From the NCBI GenBank assembly GCA_963667575.2, contig CAXXHY010000001.1, positions 137,282-201,281 of the forward strand: DNA of 64,000 nucleotides, written 5' to 3'. Shown one piece after another: positions 45,125 through 53,605 of the stretch. Source of the stretch: G963665495 sp963667575. Its GTDB lineage: Bacteria; Desulfobacterota; Desulfovibrionia; Desulfovibrionales; Desulfovibrionaceae. The position numbers were made by a program, and so were the translations under genes. Below the pieces are notes generated by a model, which saw only the letters and a list, made by a program, of their open reading frames with translations, was not told where the DNA came from and searched no databases. How positions within the stretch are numbered: position 1 is the stretch's first letter; each line of letters opens with the position of its first letter.

Positions 45125-45300
45125 ATTCATTTCATATACAATCAATCGCTCGTTGACTTCTTATTATGTCGACCAGAGCATAATGTCAACCAGGACAGTG
45201 CGATTTTTTAAAAAAATTCTTCTATTCTTGTTTTTTTGATGAATTACACGGAATAGTAATCAAGCATATCCTTACTTGCCGTCTTCCTGTCAGAAAAAAA

Positions 45301-46182
45301 TCAAGCTTCGCTGCGCGAGAGATGTATTTCCAGACGACGAGCGGCAAGGGAACAGGCCAGACACAGAATAAGATACATGCAGCCGATGGTGATCCAGATT
45401 TCAAAGGTCCGAAAAGTGGACGCCATCAGCTCCAGCCCCTGGAAGGTCAGCTCCTGCACGGAAATGACGGCTACGATAGCGGAGTCCTTGATGGTGGAGA
45501 TGAACTGCCCTGCCAGCGGAGGCAGAATACGCTGAACGGTCAGCGGGAGGATGACATGGCGCATACGCTGCCAGGAGCTCAACCCAAGGGCGGACGCAGC
45601 TTCCCAATTGCCCTTTTCCACGGATTGCACCCCGGCGCGTACGATTTCGGCGATGTAGGCGCCTTCATACAGCGACAGTGTCAACAATGCGGCAAAAAAG
45701 GATGTCAGCCGTTCGGGCGGCGCAAAAAAGACCGTTGTTCCAAGCTTCAGGGATTCCGGCATGGATCGGACCAGATCATCCACGCCCAGCACACCCATAA
45801 GCTGTTCGCTCAGAAAAAAATACACAATGAAAATCAGGACCAGTGGTGGCAGATTACGAACCGCTTCCACATAGGTTCGGGAGATCAGGCGCAGAAAAAG
45901 CAGCGGACTTGTCCGGCAGAGCCCCATTATTCCGCCGATGCCCGCGGCAAGAACCGTACTCCATACACTCAGACGAATGGTTGTGAACAGCCCCTCCAGC
46001 AACAGGTTCGGAGTCCAGCCTTCGGTGGGGTCGTAGCGTACGATATAATTGAACACCAAAGGCCAGTTCCAGTCATAGTCGACCTTGATACTGGCCCGAT
46101 AGGCCAGCCAGCCGCCGCCGAGAACCAGAAGCAGCACCAGAACGCCATCCAGAGGAGTAAATTTTGCAGATTTGCTTTTCAT
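45301..46182 (-). CDS. polar amino-acid ABC transporter permease (second)
   Basis: A 293-residue HisM/GlnP-family inner-membrane permease. The helix blocks begin LDGVLVLLLVLGGGWLAY, and the EAA cytoplasmic loop reads EGAYIAEIVRAGVQSVEKGNWEAASALGLSSWQ, the site that contacts the ATPase. It is the last gene of the operon, 44 bases after the binding-protein gene, with a stem-loop in that gap. It should form a heterodimer with the permease at 47.9 kb. Confidence 0.95.
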   Translation of the reverse strand: MKSKSAKFTPLDGVLVLLLVLGGGWLAYRASIKVDYDWNWPLVFNYIVRYDPTEGWTPNLLLEGLFTTIRLSVWSTVLAAGIGGIMGLCRTSPLLFLRLISRTYVEAVRNLPPLVLIFIVYFFLSEQLMGVLGVDDLVRSMPESLKLGTTVFFAPPERLTSFFAALLTLSLYEGAYIAEIVRAGVQSVEKGNWEAASALGLSSWQRMRHVILPLTVQRILPPLAGQFISTIKDSAIVAVISVQELTFQGLELMASTFRTFEIWITIGCMYLILCLACSLAARRLEIHLSRSEA

Positions 46183-46190
46183 GAAAAAGG

Positions 46191-46217
46191 AAAAACCGGG
46201 AGCCGCAAGGCTCCCGG
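46191..46217 (-). terminator. stem-loop between binding-protein and permease genes
   Basis: A perfect 9-bp stem CCGGGAGCC/GGCTCCCGG with a four-base loop. On the minus strand it is followed by five T. It sits between two operon genes and probably acts as a partial terminator or 3' stabiliser that raises binding-protein mRNA over permease mRNA. Confidence 0.65.
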
Positions 46218-46226
46218 CTCAGGTTG

Positions 46227-47069
46227 CTAGTTGATCTGGTCTTCCCAGTCCAGGGTTTCGAACCAGTAGTGGTAGCGCTCCTGCATCCAACCGTCCAGCT
46301 GCTTGATGCGAATCCAATTGTCGAAATAATTCAGCGTATCGGGATCGCTTTTGCGTACGGCGAATCCGTTGGGTTCGTTGGTGATGGTTCCCTTGATGGG
46401 CATAAACAATTTGTCCTTGTGCTCGATGGCCAGCTTGGCCGGCAAGGGGGCCATGCTGATGAAAGCATGCACATTGCCGTTGAGCAGTTCCTGAGTGGCC
46501 TGGGCTTCTTCATCAAAAAGCCGCAGTTCCGCTTTGGGGAACAGTTTTTTGGCGGCCGCTGCAGCCGTGGTGCCGATGCGGGCCACCAGGGTCACATCCG
46601 CTTTGTTGAAATCTTCCAGCTTGGTAAAACCGGCGGCCTTCTTCTGATCCGCCACAATCGCCAGGCCGGACAAATAATACGGGATGGTAAAGTTGACCTT
46701 TTTATTGCGTTCGGGAGTCACGGTCATGCCACCGATGATCACGTCGAATTTACCGGTCAACAATGCGGGGATGATACCCGACCACTTGGTGGGGACCAGT
46801 TCGAGCTTCAGTCCCATATCCTTGGCAAGTTCACGGGCCACATCAATTTCAAAACCGATGAATTCGCCTTTTTTGTCCTTCATGGCCCAGGGAACGAACG
46901 TTGAAAAACCAACTTTCAGAGTCCCACGTTGCAGGGCCTTTTCTATGGTGCTTTGCGAAGCCAGATCCTGGCGGACATCCGCGGAGGCATTGGCAGCGCA
47001 GCAAAGCATAACCGCCAACAGGCTGGCGGTCAGCAGAACACCGGCGATTCGAGTCTGGATCCTGTTCAT
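46227..47069 (-). CDS. amino-acid ABC transporter substrate-binding protein
   Basis: A 280-residue periplasmic protein. The ATG at 47069 is chosen because AAGGAGA precedes it; two codons earlier starts are possible. A signal peptide ends near ANASA-D. The family-3 (SBP_bac_3) signature is GFEIDVARELAKDMGLKLELVPTKWSGIIPALLTGKFDVIIGGMTVTPER, and the second lobe includes RIGTTAAAAAKKLFP. The ligand type is polar amino acid; the exact one cannot be read. Confidence 0.94.
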   Translation of the reverse strand: MNRIQTRIAGVLLTASLLAVMLCCAANASADVRQDLASQSTIEKALQRGTLKVGFSTFVPWAMKDKKGEFIGFEIDVARELAKDMGLKLELVPTKWSGIIPALLTGKFDVIIGGMTVTPERNKKVNFTIPYYLSGLAIVADQKKAAGFTKLEDFNKADVTLVARIGTTAAAAAKKLFPKAELRLFDEEAQATQELLNGNVHAFISMAPLPAKLAIEHKDKLFMPIKGTITNEPNGFAVRKSDPDTLNYFDNWIRIKQLDGWMQERYHYWFETLDWEDQIN

Positions 47070-47121
47070 TACTGTCTCCTTTTTCACTTGGTTCCCAATT
47101 GGTTGGAAAAAGTCTGTTTAT

Positions 47122-47874
47122 TCAGAGTATCTGACTGAGGAACAACTGCGTACGTTCTTCCCTGGGGTTTGTAAAAAATGTTTCGGGATCTCCCTCTTCC
47201 ACTATCCGTCCGCTATCCATAAAAATCACGCGATCGCAGACTTCACGGGCAAAGCCCATCTCGTGCGTTACCACTACCATGGTCATGCCTTCGCGGGCCA
47301 GTTGCTTCATGACCTCGAGCACCTCTCCGATCATTTCGGGATCCAGCGCGCTGGTGGCTTCGTCAAAAAGCATGATTCTGGGCATCAGGGCCAAAGCACG
47401 GGCAATGGCCACGCGTTGCTGCTGGCCGCCGCTCAGATGATTGGGAAAGGTGTTCTTTTTGTCAGTCAGGCCTACCTTGGCGAGCAACTCCATGGTGGTT
47501 TCCGTGGCCTCGGTGGCATTTTTCCTGCGGACCAGCCGCTGGGCCAGATTGATGTTTTCCTTGACCGTCAGATGGGGAAACAGATTGAAGGACTGAAACA
47601 CCATGCCCACTTCCTTACGGATCTCCCGCAGAATCCGCTTGTTGTGGTCCAGTTGCATGGAATCGATGACGATGGAGCCCGAATCAATTTCTTCCAGGCC
47701 GTTCAGACAACGCAAAAGAGTGCTTTTACCCGAACCGGAAGGTCCGATGATGACCACTTTTTCGCCGCGGGATACATCAAGGCTGACATGCTCCAGAGCC
47801 CTGACTCCGTTGGGATAGGTTTTACAGATCCCGTCTACGGAGATAATCGGTCCATCGCCATTGTTCTGCGTCAT
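47122..47874 (-). CDS. amino-acid ABC transporter ATP-binding protein (GlnQ type)
   Basis: A 250-residue ATPase. The ATG at 47874 is used because it lies just after the permease stop (47880) and starts the normal family N-terminus. Walker A is GPSGSGKSTLLR, Q-loop VFQSFNLFPH, signature LSGGQQQRVAIARAL, Walker B IMLFDEATSALDPE, H-loop VVTHEMGFA. It energises the two flanking permeases. Confidence 0.96.
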   Translation of the reverse strand: MTQNNGDGPIISVDGICKTYPNGVRALEHVSLDVSRGEKVVIIGPSGSGKSTLLRCLNGLEEIDSGSIVIDSMQLDHNKRILREIRKEVGMVFQSFNLFPHLTVKENINLAQRLVRRKNATEATETTMELLAKVGLTDKKNTFPNHLSGGQQQRVAIARALALMPRIMLFDEATSALDPEMIGEVLEVMKQLAREGMTMVVVTHEMGFAREVCDRVIFMDSGRIVEEGDPETFFTNPREERTQLFLSQIL

Positions 47875-47879
47875 GCGCG

Positions 47880-48701
47880 TCAATTCCCGGTTCCCATTCT
47901 GCGCTCCAGAAATGACACCAGAGCGGAAAGTGTTACGGTGATACAAAGATACATCGCGGCTACAGTAAACCATATTTCAAAGGTAAGAAAGGTTTCGGAA
48001 ATAATAACCTGTCCGCGCCAGGTGAGATCCGCAATGGCTATGGTGCTTACCAGAGCCGAATCCTTTACCAACGCCACGGCCAGCCCGGTCAAGGGAGGCA
48101 GGATGCGCCGGACGGCCTGAGGAAGAATCACCTTCCGATAGGTTTGCCAGGTGCTCAATCCGAGACTGAAAGCCGCTTCCCACTGCCCTTTGGGGATGGA
48201 GACGATGCCCGCGCGGAAAACTTCCGAGGCATAGGCGCCTTCAAACAGGCTCAAGGCCAGAACAGCAGCCCAGAAACGTCCAAGCCCTATCAACGGGGCA
48301 AGCACGAAATAAATGAAAAAAATCTGCGTGAGCAGCGGCGTGTTGCGAATGAGCTCCATATAGCCGCGAGCCAGCATGCGTCCGACATAAGACTGCGAAA
48401 GCCGCAGCAAGGCGGTGCTCAGCCCTATGGCGAAAGCCATGATCAAGGAAACGCCCGTAATTTTGAAGGTGACCACAAGGCCCTTGAGCAATGGACCGGC
48501 AGTGAAACTGCCATCCTGCCATGTGCCCAGAAACTCGGGCACACGATACCATTGCCAGTTGTACCCGAGTCCTTCGGCACCTCGCAGGGTGATCCATACG
48601 CCGCAGGCTGCAAGCGCAAGAAAAAGGAAGATGTGGACCGCCGCCCAATTGCGCCTGCGTACGGCGCGGGCGTGCTTCAGGTCGTCAGAACAGAAAGCCA
48701 T
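47880..48701 (-). CDS. polar amino-acid ABC transporter permease (first)
   Basis: A 273-residue HisQ/GlnP-family permease. The EAA loop reads EGAYASEVFRAGIVSIPKGQWEAAFSLGLSTWQ. The ATG at 48701 is preferred over the longer frame to 48800, since the latter would run through a strong terminator hairpin. A putative promoter sits directly upstream and no ribosome binding site is visible, so the message may be leaderless. It is the first gene of the operon permease-ATPase-binding protein-permease. Confidence 0.93.
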   Translation of the reverse strand: MAFCSDDLKHARAVRRRNWAAVHIFLFLALAACGVWITLRGAEGLGYNWQWYRVPEFLGTWQDGSFTAGPLLKGLVVTFKITGVSLIMAFAIGLSTALLRLSQSYVGRMLARGYMELIRNTPLLTQIFFIYFVLAPLIGLGRFWAAVLALSLFEGAYASEVFRAGIVSIPKGQWEAAFSLGLSTWQTYRKVILPQAVRRILPPLTGLAVALVKDSALVSTIAIADLTWRGQVIISETFLTFEIWFTVAAMYLCITVTLSALVSFLERRMGTGN

Positions 48702-48707
48702 GTCATT

Positions 48708-48736
48708 GATATAACGAAGATGCGGAGGAATGACAA
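48708..48736 (-). promoter_or_regulatory. putative promoter of the amino-acid ABC operon
   Basis: On the minus strand TTGTCA (48736-48731), 17 bases, TATATC (48713-48708). The -10 ends only six bases before the ATG at 48701. Confidence 0.45.
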
Positions 48737-48740
48737 ACAG

Positions 48741-48791
48741 GAAAAAAATATTTTTACATACAAGGACGTCGAAATATTCGACGTCCTTGTA
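48741..48791 (-). terminator. terminator of the aldA gene
   Basis: A perfect 15-bp stem TACAAGGACGTCGAA/TTCGACGTCCTTGTA with a three-base loop at 48,759-48,791. On the minus strand the tract TGTAAAAATATTTTTTT follows. Confidence 0.75.
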
Positions 48792-48821
48792 TAATGTCAT
48801 AAAACGGCAGAGCCGGATTAA

Positions 48822-50255
48822 CTAACTTTGAATGTAGGCTACGTGGGTCTGCAGGTATTCGTAGAGACCGTGCTTGCCGTCAGCGCCGCCGATACCGGAC
48901 TTGCGCCAGCCGGCGTGGAAGCCCTGGATGGCTTCGAAATGCTCACGATTGATATAGGTCTCGCCGTATTGGAGCTCATGGCAGGCGCGCATGGCCTTAT
49001 TGATATTACTGGTAAAGACAGAGGAGGTCAGGCCGTATTCGCAATCATTGGCCAGGGCGATGGCCTCGTCGAAATCGGAAAAGGTCATCACCGGCAGTGC
49101 AGGACCGAAAACCTCTTTCTGGATGATTTCCATGTCCTGTTTGCAATTGCCGAGCAGTGTGGGTTTGTAGAAGTAGCCGCTGGGCATATCCGGACGTTCG
49201 CCGCCCACCAGCACCTCGGCACCTTCGCCCTTGGCGCGTTCGACCATGGCTTCGATTTTTTCCAGCTGATCCTTGCTGATCTGCGAACTCATGTCCGGAT
49301 TGGGATCCGCAAAAGGATCGCCATAGGTAACCGCGGCCATGGCTTTGCTCAGTTTATCGATGAATTCATCCGCAATGGAAGCTTCAACATAGCACCGTTC
49401 CGCGCAATTGCAGACCTGTCCGCTGTAGATGACCCGTGATCCCACCACGGCCTTGACGGCCAGGTCGATATCGGCATCCGCGCAAACGATTGCCGGGGCT
49501 TTACCACCCAGTTCGAGGGAGGTCTTGGTGATGTTCTCGGCAGTGGCGGCAATGATCTTCTGGCCGGCTTCCACACTTCCGGTCAGGGTGACCATACCGA
49601 CATCCGGACTCTTGACCAGAGCGTTGCCCATGGTGCTGCCGCTACCGGAAATAATATTCAGGACGCCAGCGGGCAAGCCGATGGTATCCACCAGCTTGGC
49701 GAATTCAAAGGTGGTGTTCGGGGTCTCACTGCTGGGTTTGATGATGCAGGAACTTCCGGTAAGCAAGGAAGGGGCGACTTTACGCGCCATGACAAAGAAA
49801 GGAAAGTTCCAGGGGCAAATGCCCACGATTACACCGATAGGCTGCCGGAACAACAGAATGCTCTCTTTGGGGCGGTCGCTTTGGATAATCTCACCCTCGT
49901 ATTTGCGAGCCCATCCAGCGTAATAATCAAAATACTCTGCTGTGACGTCGATTTCAACCTGGGCCAGTCCAGAGACCTTGGCCTGCTCCTCCGTAAGTGT
50001 CTTGGCGAGTTCAACCCGATTGGCGCGAATCACATCGGCCATTTTTTTCAGATACGAAGCGCGTTCGGCTGCGGGTTTGGCAGCCCAGGCTGGCTGGGCT
50101 TTCTTGGCAGCGTCAATGGCCGCTGCGGCATCCACTGCGTCGCCTTTGGGCGCTTCCGCGACAACCTGCTCCGTGTAGGGATTGAGCACCTCGATCACAT
50201 CCGAAGAATGCGAATCGACGAAAGAACCTCCAATATACTGCTTGTACTTCTTCAT
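48822..50255 (-). CDS. aldA: lactaldehyde/glycolaldehyde dehydrogenase
   Basis: A 477-residue NAD-dependent aldehyde dehydrogenase, very close to E. coli AldA in length and sequence (for example RRYEGEIIQSDRP-like ARKYEGEIIQSDRP, GQVCNCAERCYVE, ETYINREHFEAIQGFHAGWRKSGIGGADGKHGL). The catalytic Cys is in SGQVCNCAER and the general-base Glu in LELGGKAPAIV. It oxidises L-lactaldehyde to lactate or glycolaldehyde to glycolate. It stands alone, with its own promoter and terminator; no fucose or rhamnose genes are nearby. Confidence 0.93.
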   Translation of the reverse strand: MKKYKQYIGGSFVDSHSSDVIEVLNPYTEQVVAEAPKGDAVDAAAAIDAAKKAQPAWAAKPAAERASYLKKMADVIRANRVELAKTLTEEQAKVSGLAQVEIDVTAEYFDYYAGWARKYEGEIIQSDRPKESILLFRQPIGVIVGICPWNFPFFVMARKVAPSLLTGSSCIIKPSSETPNTTFEFAKLVDTIGLPAGVLNIISGSGSTMGNALVKSPDVGMVTLTGSVEAGQKIIAATAENITKTSLELGGKAPAIVCADADIDLAVKAVVGSRVIYSGQVCNCAERCYVEASIADEFIDKLSKAMAAVTYGDPFADPNPDMSSQISKDQLEKIEAMVERAKGEGAEVLVGGERPDMPSGYFYKPTLLGNCKQDMEIIQKEVFGPALPVMTFSDFDEAIALANDCEYGLTSSVFTSNINKAMRACHELQYGETYINREHFEAIQGFHAGWRKSGIGGADGKHGLYEYLQTHVAYIQS

Positions 50256-50312
50256 AGCTAGTAATCTCCAGTTTTGTTAAGAGGTTATAAAACAGCTCAG
50301 AGCGTTCTTTCC

Positions 50313-50341
50313 ACTATAGTACCCTTTATTATGTCTTTCAA
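50313..50341 (-). promoter_or_regulatory. putative aldA promoter
   Basis: On the minus strand TTGAAA (50341-50336), exactly 17 bases, TATAGT (50318-50313), about 60 bases upstream of the ATG. Confidence 0.6.
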
Positions 50342-50348
50342 GACATAA
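50329..50348. promoter_or_regulatory. palindrome over the aldA -35, possible operator
   Basis: TTATGTCTT-TC-AAGACATAA is a perfect 9-bp inverted repeat that covers the -35 element, a classic repressor-site position. Confidence 0.5.
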
Positions 50349-50474
50349 ATATCATTATATTTTTGAAATAATCGGAATAATTGGGGCAGGACAGCACTCT
50401 GCAATTCAGAAAATATCTGTTTTATACTTGCAAAGCGGAACTTAACACGAAATAAAGATAAATCGGGCTAGCAC

Positions 50475-52313
50475 TCATTCGATTGGTTTAACATACAGAA
50501 CCAGACCAACTTTAATGAGTTCCGCCATAAGAACTGTCGGCATAAATACTCTTTGACCAGCAATACAACAATCAAACTCTTCAGATGTAGTTATTAAACA
50601 TTCAATTAGATTTTCTGCAGTGAGAATGCAATTGACAACGCAAAAAAAAGCATCAGTTATTGCTACTTCTGAGCGCAGGGAGGGAATCGCCAGAAAATGT
50701 TGCCCATCTCGCAAAAATGTAAAAGCACTGAGATCGTGATAACAGAGAAAAAGCTGCCCTTCAGGGAATTCCATCTGCACATTGGATCTGCGTTGCGACA
50801 AGCGTTGCTCCAGACAAAGAGAGCCCACAGCCGCAACCACCTCCTCACGATGCTCGGAAGACATGCCGGAATCACTCCTGAATTCCCGACACTGCAGTCC
50901 GTGTCCGGTATCGCAATATCCATCTTCCGGAGTAATATGCAGCGTATCACTCAAGTCATATATGGGAGTATTGGAAGAAAGATGGAACAGCTGCGGATTA
51001 AAAGAACTGACATAAGACATGAGAAAACGCATGTCTTCGATCACCTGTTGACATTCCTCGTACGTGATACTCGGAAAATCAATGATCACGTTCATTGTAC
51101 AGGCAATGCCGTGCTTTCTGGCCAGGACGAAATTGTCCAGAATCGTTTCACGATGGGCGGGCTTGCGCATCAGATCAAGAATGCGATTGCAGGTGGACTC
51201 CGAACCGAAATCGATGAAGCTGACGCCAGCCTTACGCAGCGTGGCGAAAAAACTGTCCGTGAGCTGCTCCGAATGCAGCATGTAGGACCAGGTGTTGATT
51301 TTGATTCCGTTTTTGATCGCCAGCCGGCAAAGCTGCAGATACAGGGACGGGCTGATGCCGTCGCTGATCAACACGATGTTGGCCTCGGGATAGCGCATCC
51401 GCAGGGTCACTATCTCACGGTAGATCTTTTTGGCATCCCGTACGAGATAGGACGGATGGCAGTAGGCGGCCATTTTGGCATAATCGCAGAAGGTGCATTT
51501 GCCCCAATAGCATCCCTTGGTGGCCAGAACAGGCAGTTCGAGGGGCTTGAAGTACAGCTGGAGTTCATCCCGGTTGAACCTGACAGGAGGCAGTCGGTCC
51601 AGAGATTCGCGGGAGATGGCCGTGCTGCGATGAATTGACGAGCCCGCATCGGAGGAATGCTCCTTGATCAGAGAGACTATTTCCGATTCGTAATACCCAA
51701 CGCAGATCTTGTCGAAAATCCCCAGCGCCTGGACCTGTTCCAGCTGTTCGGGTTCCAGCAGGGTTATCTGGCTGCCGCCAAGCAATACGCGCCCTGCTCC
51801 CTCGGCTTTGAGTGTTTTAGCAAACACCAGCGCTGCTTCCATCTGCTCCGCGAACGCCACACTGATGAGAAAAACCTCGGCATCTTCAGCAGAAACGTGC
51901 TGGCGGAGCACTTCCTGATAGAACACAAAGCCCGTACTTTGTGCACGCGCTTCGGAAAGAATATCCAGATTCTGCGTCAGGCTGTTGGTTTTGCCTAAAA
52001 AATGTTCGGAGGCCAGGGAAAGGTAGACGCGGATCAGTTCCAGCTGCGAATGTATTCGCTTTGATGCGAGCAAGCGCCCCACATGCCGAATCAGACTATG
52101 CGTGTAGAAATCCTGGCATTTTTCCTGAATCTGCGCGGACACCTCTGGGAAGTCATGATACAGCAGGCTGCGGATTGTACGGATGTTCAGATCGAGGTAG
52201 GACGCGGACAGCTCCTCGTCCTGATTGAGCAGAGCCGTAAGCAGGGGAGGCGCCAGATGCGGCCCGCGGAAACAGGATGCCACAAGAGGCGGAAACAGGG
52301 TGAGTACGCGCAT
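50475..52313 (-). CDS. B12-binding-type radical SAM protein, substrate unknown
   Basis: A 612-residue protein. The ATG at 52313 is chosen because CCGGAG lies five bases before it. The N-terminal part has the VLTLFPPLVASCFRGPHLAPPLLTALL pattern of B12-binding radical SAM enzymes; I do not see the DxHxxG cobalamin motif. The SAM core has the cluster motif C-x3-C-x2-C in TKGCYWGKCTFCDY, then DGISPSLYLQL and FIDFGSESTCNRILDLM. The last about 75 residues form a small separate domain encoded by clearly AT-richer DNA. It lies directly downstream of rimM, where trmD is usual. Substrate and product are unknown. Confidence 0.8.
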   Translation of the reverse strand: MRVLTLFPPLVASCFRGPHLAPPLLTALLNQDEELSASYLDLNIRTIRSLLYHDFPEVSAQIQEKCQDFYTHSLIRHVGRLLASKRIHSQLELIRVYLSLASEHFLGKTNSLTQNLDILSEARAQSTGFVFYQEVLRQHVSAEDAEVFLISVAFAEQMEAALVFAKTLKAEGAGRVLLGGSQITLLEPEQLEQVQALGIFDKICVGYYESEIVSLIKEHSSDAGSSIHRSTAISRESLDRLPPVRFNRDELQLYFKPLELPVLATKGCYWGKCTFCDYAKMAAYCHPSYLVRDAKKIYREIVTLRMRYPEANIVLISDGISPSLYLQLCRLAIKNGIKINTWSYMLHSEQLTDSFFATLRKAGVSFIDFGSESTCNRILDLMRKPAHRETILDNFVLARKHGIACTMNVIIDFPSITYEECQQVIEDMRFLMSYVSSFNPQLFHLSSNTPIYDLSDTLHITPEDGYCDTGHGLQCREFRSDSGMSSEHREEVVAAVGSLCLEQRLSQRRSNVQMEFPEGQLFLCYHDLSAFTFLRDGQHFLAIPSLRSEVAITDAFFCVVNCILTAENLIECLITTSEEFDCCIAGQRVFMPTVLMAELIKVGLVLYVKPIE

Positions 52314-52368
52314 GACACTCCGGAACAGGTCGGAAGGTTGCGGCCGCATACGGCGACCATACTACAGA

Positions 52369-52944
52369 CTATGATTCGGAGAGATAAATATCAAGCAATC
52401 CTTCCGGCGGAGCCACATCCACCACGCGGGAATCGAGATCGAATTCGACCAGGGTTTCGTCTGTAACGGGCAAAAGCACTTCTTTGTCCGCAGGCGTACG
52501 GATCACCATGATGTCCTGCTCGTCGCTGGGCATGAGAAACCCCTCGATCCGCCCCAGCAGGGAACCATCCGGCAGCCGCGCGTCGCATCCTTCCAGCTGG
52601 TACAGATAGACGTCGTCGTCATCCTCAAGCTGCGGAAGGTCTTCCTCGCGGACGAATACGCCCATATTGCGCAACGCGTCAGCCTTGTTGCGATCCGAGA
52701 CGGATTTCAGGCGCAACAAAAGACGCCCCTTGTGTTCGCGCCAAGCAAGGACTTTTTCGCCTTTGCCGGGCGGACGCAGGGGTTGCTCATTGTCTGGGTT
52801 GACAGGGCACAAGAATACCATCACAGCCTGATCCAATAAAAAAGGGGAGTCAGCGTAGTACTCCACGCAAAGCTCCCCCCGGATGCTGTGTGGTTTCACG
52901 ACCGTACCAACAAGTATATACTTTTGACCGGTCATGTTCGCCAT
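52369..52944 (-). CDS. rimM: ribosome maturation factor RimM
   Basis: A 191-residue protein with the RimM N-terminal barrel (VGTVVKPHSIRGELCVEYYADSP) and the PRC-barrel C-terminal half (IEGFLMPSDEQDIMVIRTPADKEVLLPVTDETL). It binds ribosomal protein S19 and helps 30S maturation. It lies six bases after khpA in the ffh-rpsP-khpA-rimM operon. Slightly longer than usual owing to an acidic loop (QLEDDDDVYLYQL). Confidence 0.95.
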   Translation of the reverse strand: MANMTGQKYILVGTVVKPHSIRGELCVEYYADSPFLLDQAVMVFLCPVNPDNEQPLRPPGKGEKVLAWREHKGRLLLRLKSVSDRNKADALRNMGVFVREEDLPQLEDDDDVYLYQLEGCDARLPDGSLLGRIEGFLMPSDEQDIMVIRTPADKEVLLPVTDETLVEFDLDSRVVDVAPPEGLLDIYLSES

Positions 52945-52950
52945 AGGCGT

Positions 52951-53184
52951 TTATTCGAGAATTTCAAGCACAGAACGTTTCTTGGCTTTTGTTGAAGCAG
53001 CTCCAAGAATCGTCCGCATGGCACGGGCGGTCCTTCCTTGCTTGCCAATAACCTTGCCTAAATCCTCTTTGGCGACCTTGAGTTCCAGCACCGACGTCTG
53101 TTCGCCTTCGACTTCAGATACCTGTACCGCGTCGGGATTGTCTACGAGGGACTTGGCCATGTACTCAATCAGTTCTTTCAACAT
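52951..53184 (-). CDS. khpA: KH-domain RNA-binding protein KhpA
   Basis: A 77-residue single KH domain. The ATG at 53184 is preceded by GGAGGTGAG, so the longer frame to 53262 is rejected. The GxxG loop is VIGKQGRTARAMRTIL. Located between rpsP and rimM as in most bacteria; it binds RNA, usually with KhpB. Confidence 0.95.
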   Translation of the reverse strand: MLKELIEYMAKSLVDNPDAVQVSEVEGEQTSVLELKVAKEDLGKVIGKQGRTARAMRTILGAASTKAKKRSVLEILE

Positions 53185-53277
53185 GCTCACCTCCACGAGA
53201 GTCACTGGCAGCAGGAATTCGAATCTTGAGTACTCAATCGTACCTTGGGACCACAGGGCCACCCTTGTTCTGGCTTG

Positions 53278-53523
53278 TTACTCAGAGGCTGCAGACTGCC
53301 TCAAAAGCGCACGAACCGTATCCGAGGGCTGCGCCCCTTTGTCCATCCACTGCTTCACTTTGTCATGGTCGATCTGAATTTCAACGGGTTCCCGCATGGG
53401 GTTGTAATACCCGAGGTATTCAAGGGGGCGACCATCACGTCTGGTTTCACTGTTCACTGCGATAATTCTGTAGAACGGGCGTTTTTTGGACCCCATCCGT
53501 GTCATTCTGATTTTCACAGCCAT
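53278..53523 (-). CDS. rpsP: 30S ribosomal protein S16
   Basis: An 81-residue protein of normal length with the S16 signature MAVKIRMTRMGSKKRPFYRI and LGYYNPM. Located between ffh and khpA. A run resembling a -10 (TATATT/TATAAC) precedes it, so it may have an internal promoter in addition to ffh read-through. Confidence 0.97.
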   Translation of the reverse strand: MAVKIRMTRMGSKKRPFYRIIAVNSETRRDGRPLEYLGYYNPMREPVEIQIDHDKVKQWMDKGAQPSDTVRALLRQSAASE

Positions 53524-53605
53524 TGCTCAATTACTCCTCTCTGACTTGTTATAATATAATTTTCTGCAAAAAAGGCAAGCTAATAAACGCCATCCGCCAA
53601 GAAAC

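Larger units (their letters stand above)
44703..45300. other. intergenic region with A-rich repeats and palindromes
   Basis: About 600 bases upstream of the diguanylate cyclase gene and downstream of the ABC permease gene. It holds an exact 12-base direct repeat AAAAAAATAAGG (44,989-45,000 and 45,023-45,034), a terminator-like hairpin, a perfect 15-base palindrome (45,110-45,124) and a longer imperfect inverted repeat GTTGAC..ATTATG..CATAAT..GTCAAC (45,152-45,190). A 77-codon frame on the minus strand looks spurious. Confidence 0.5.

Noticed and set aside
48702..48800. Longer start for the first ABC permease
   Set aside because: It would translate through the aldA terminator hairpin and lacks a ribosome binding site.
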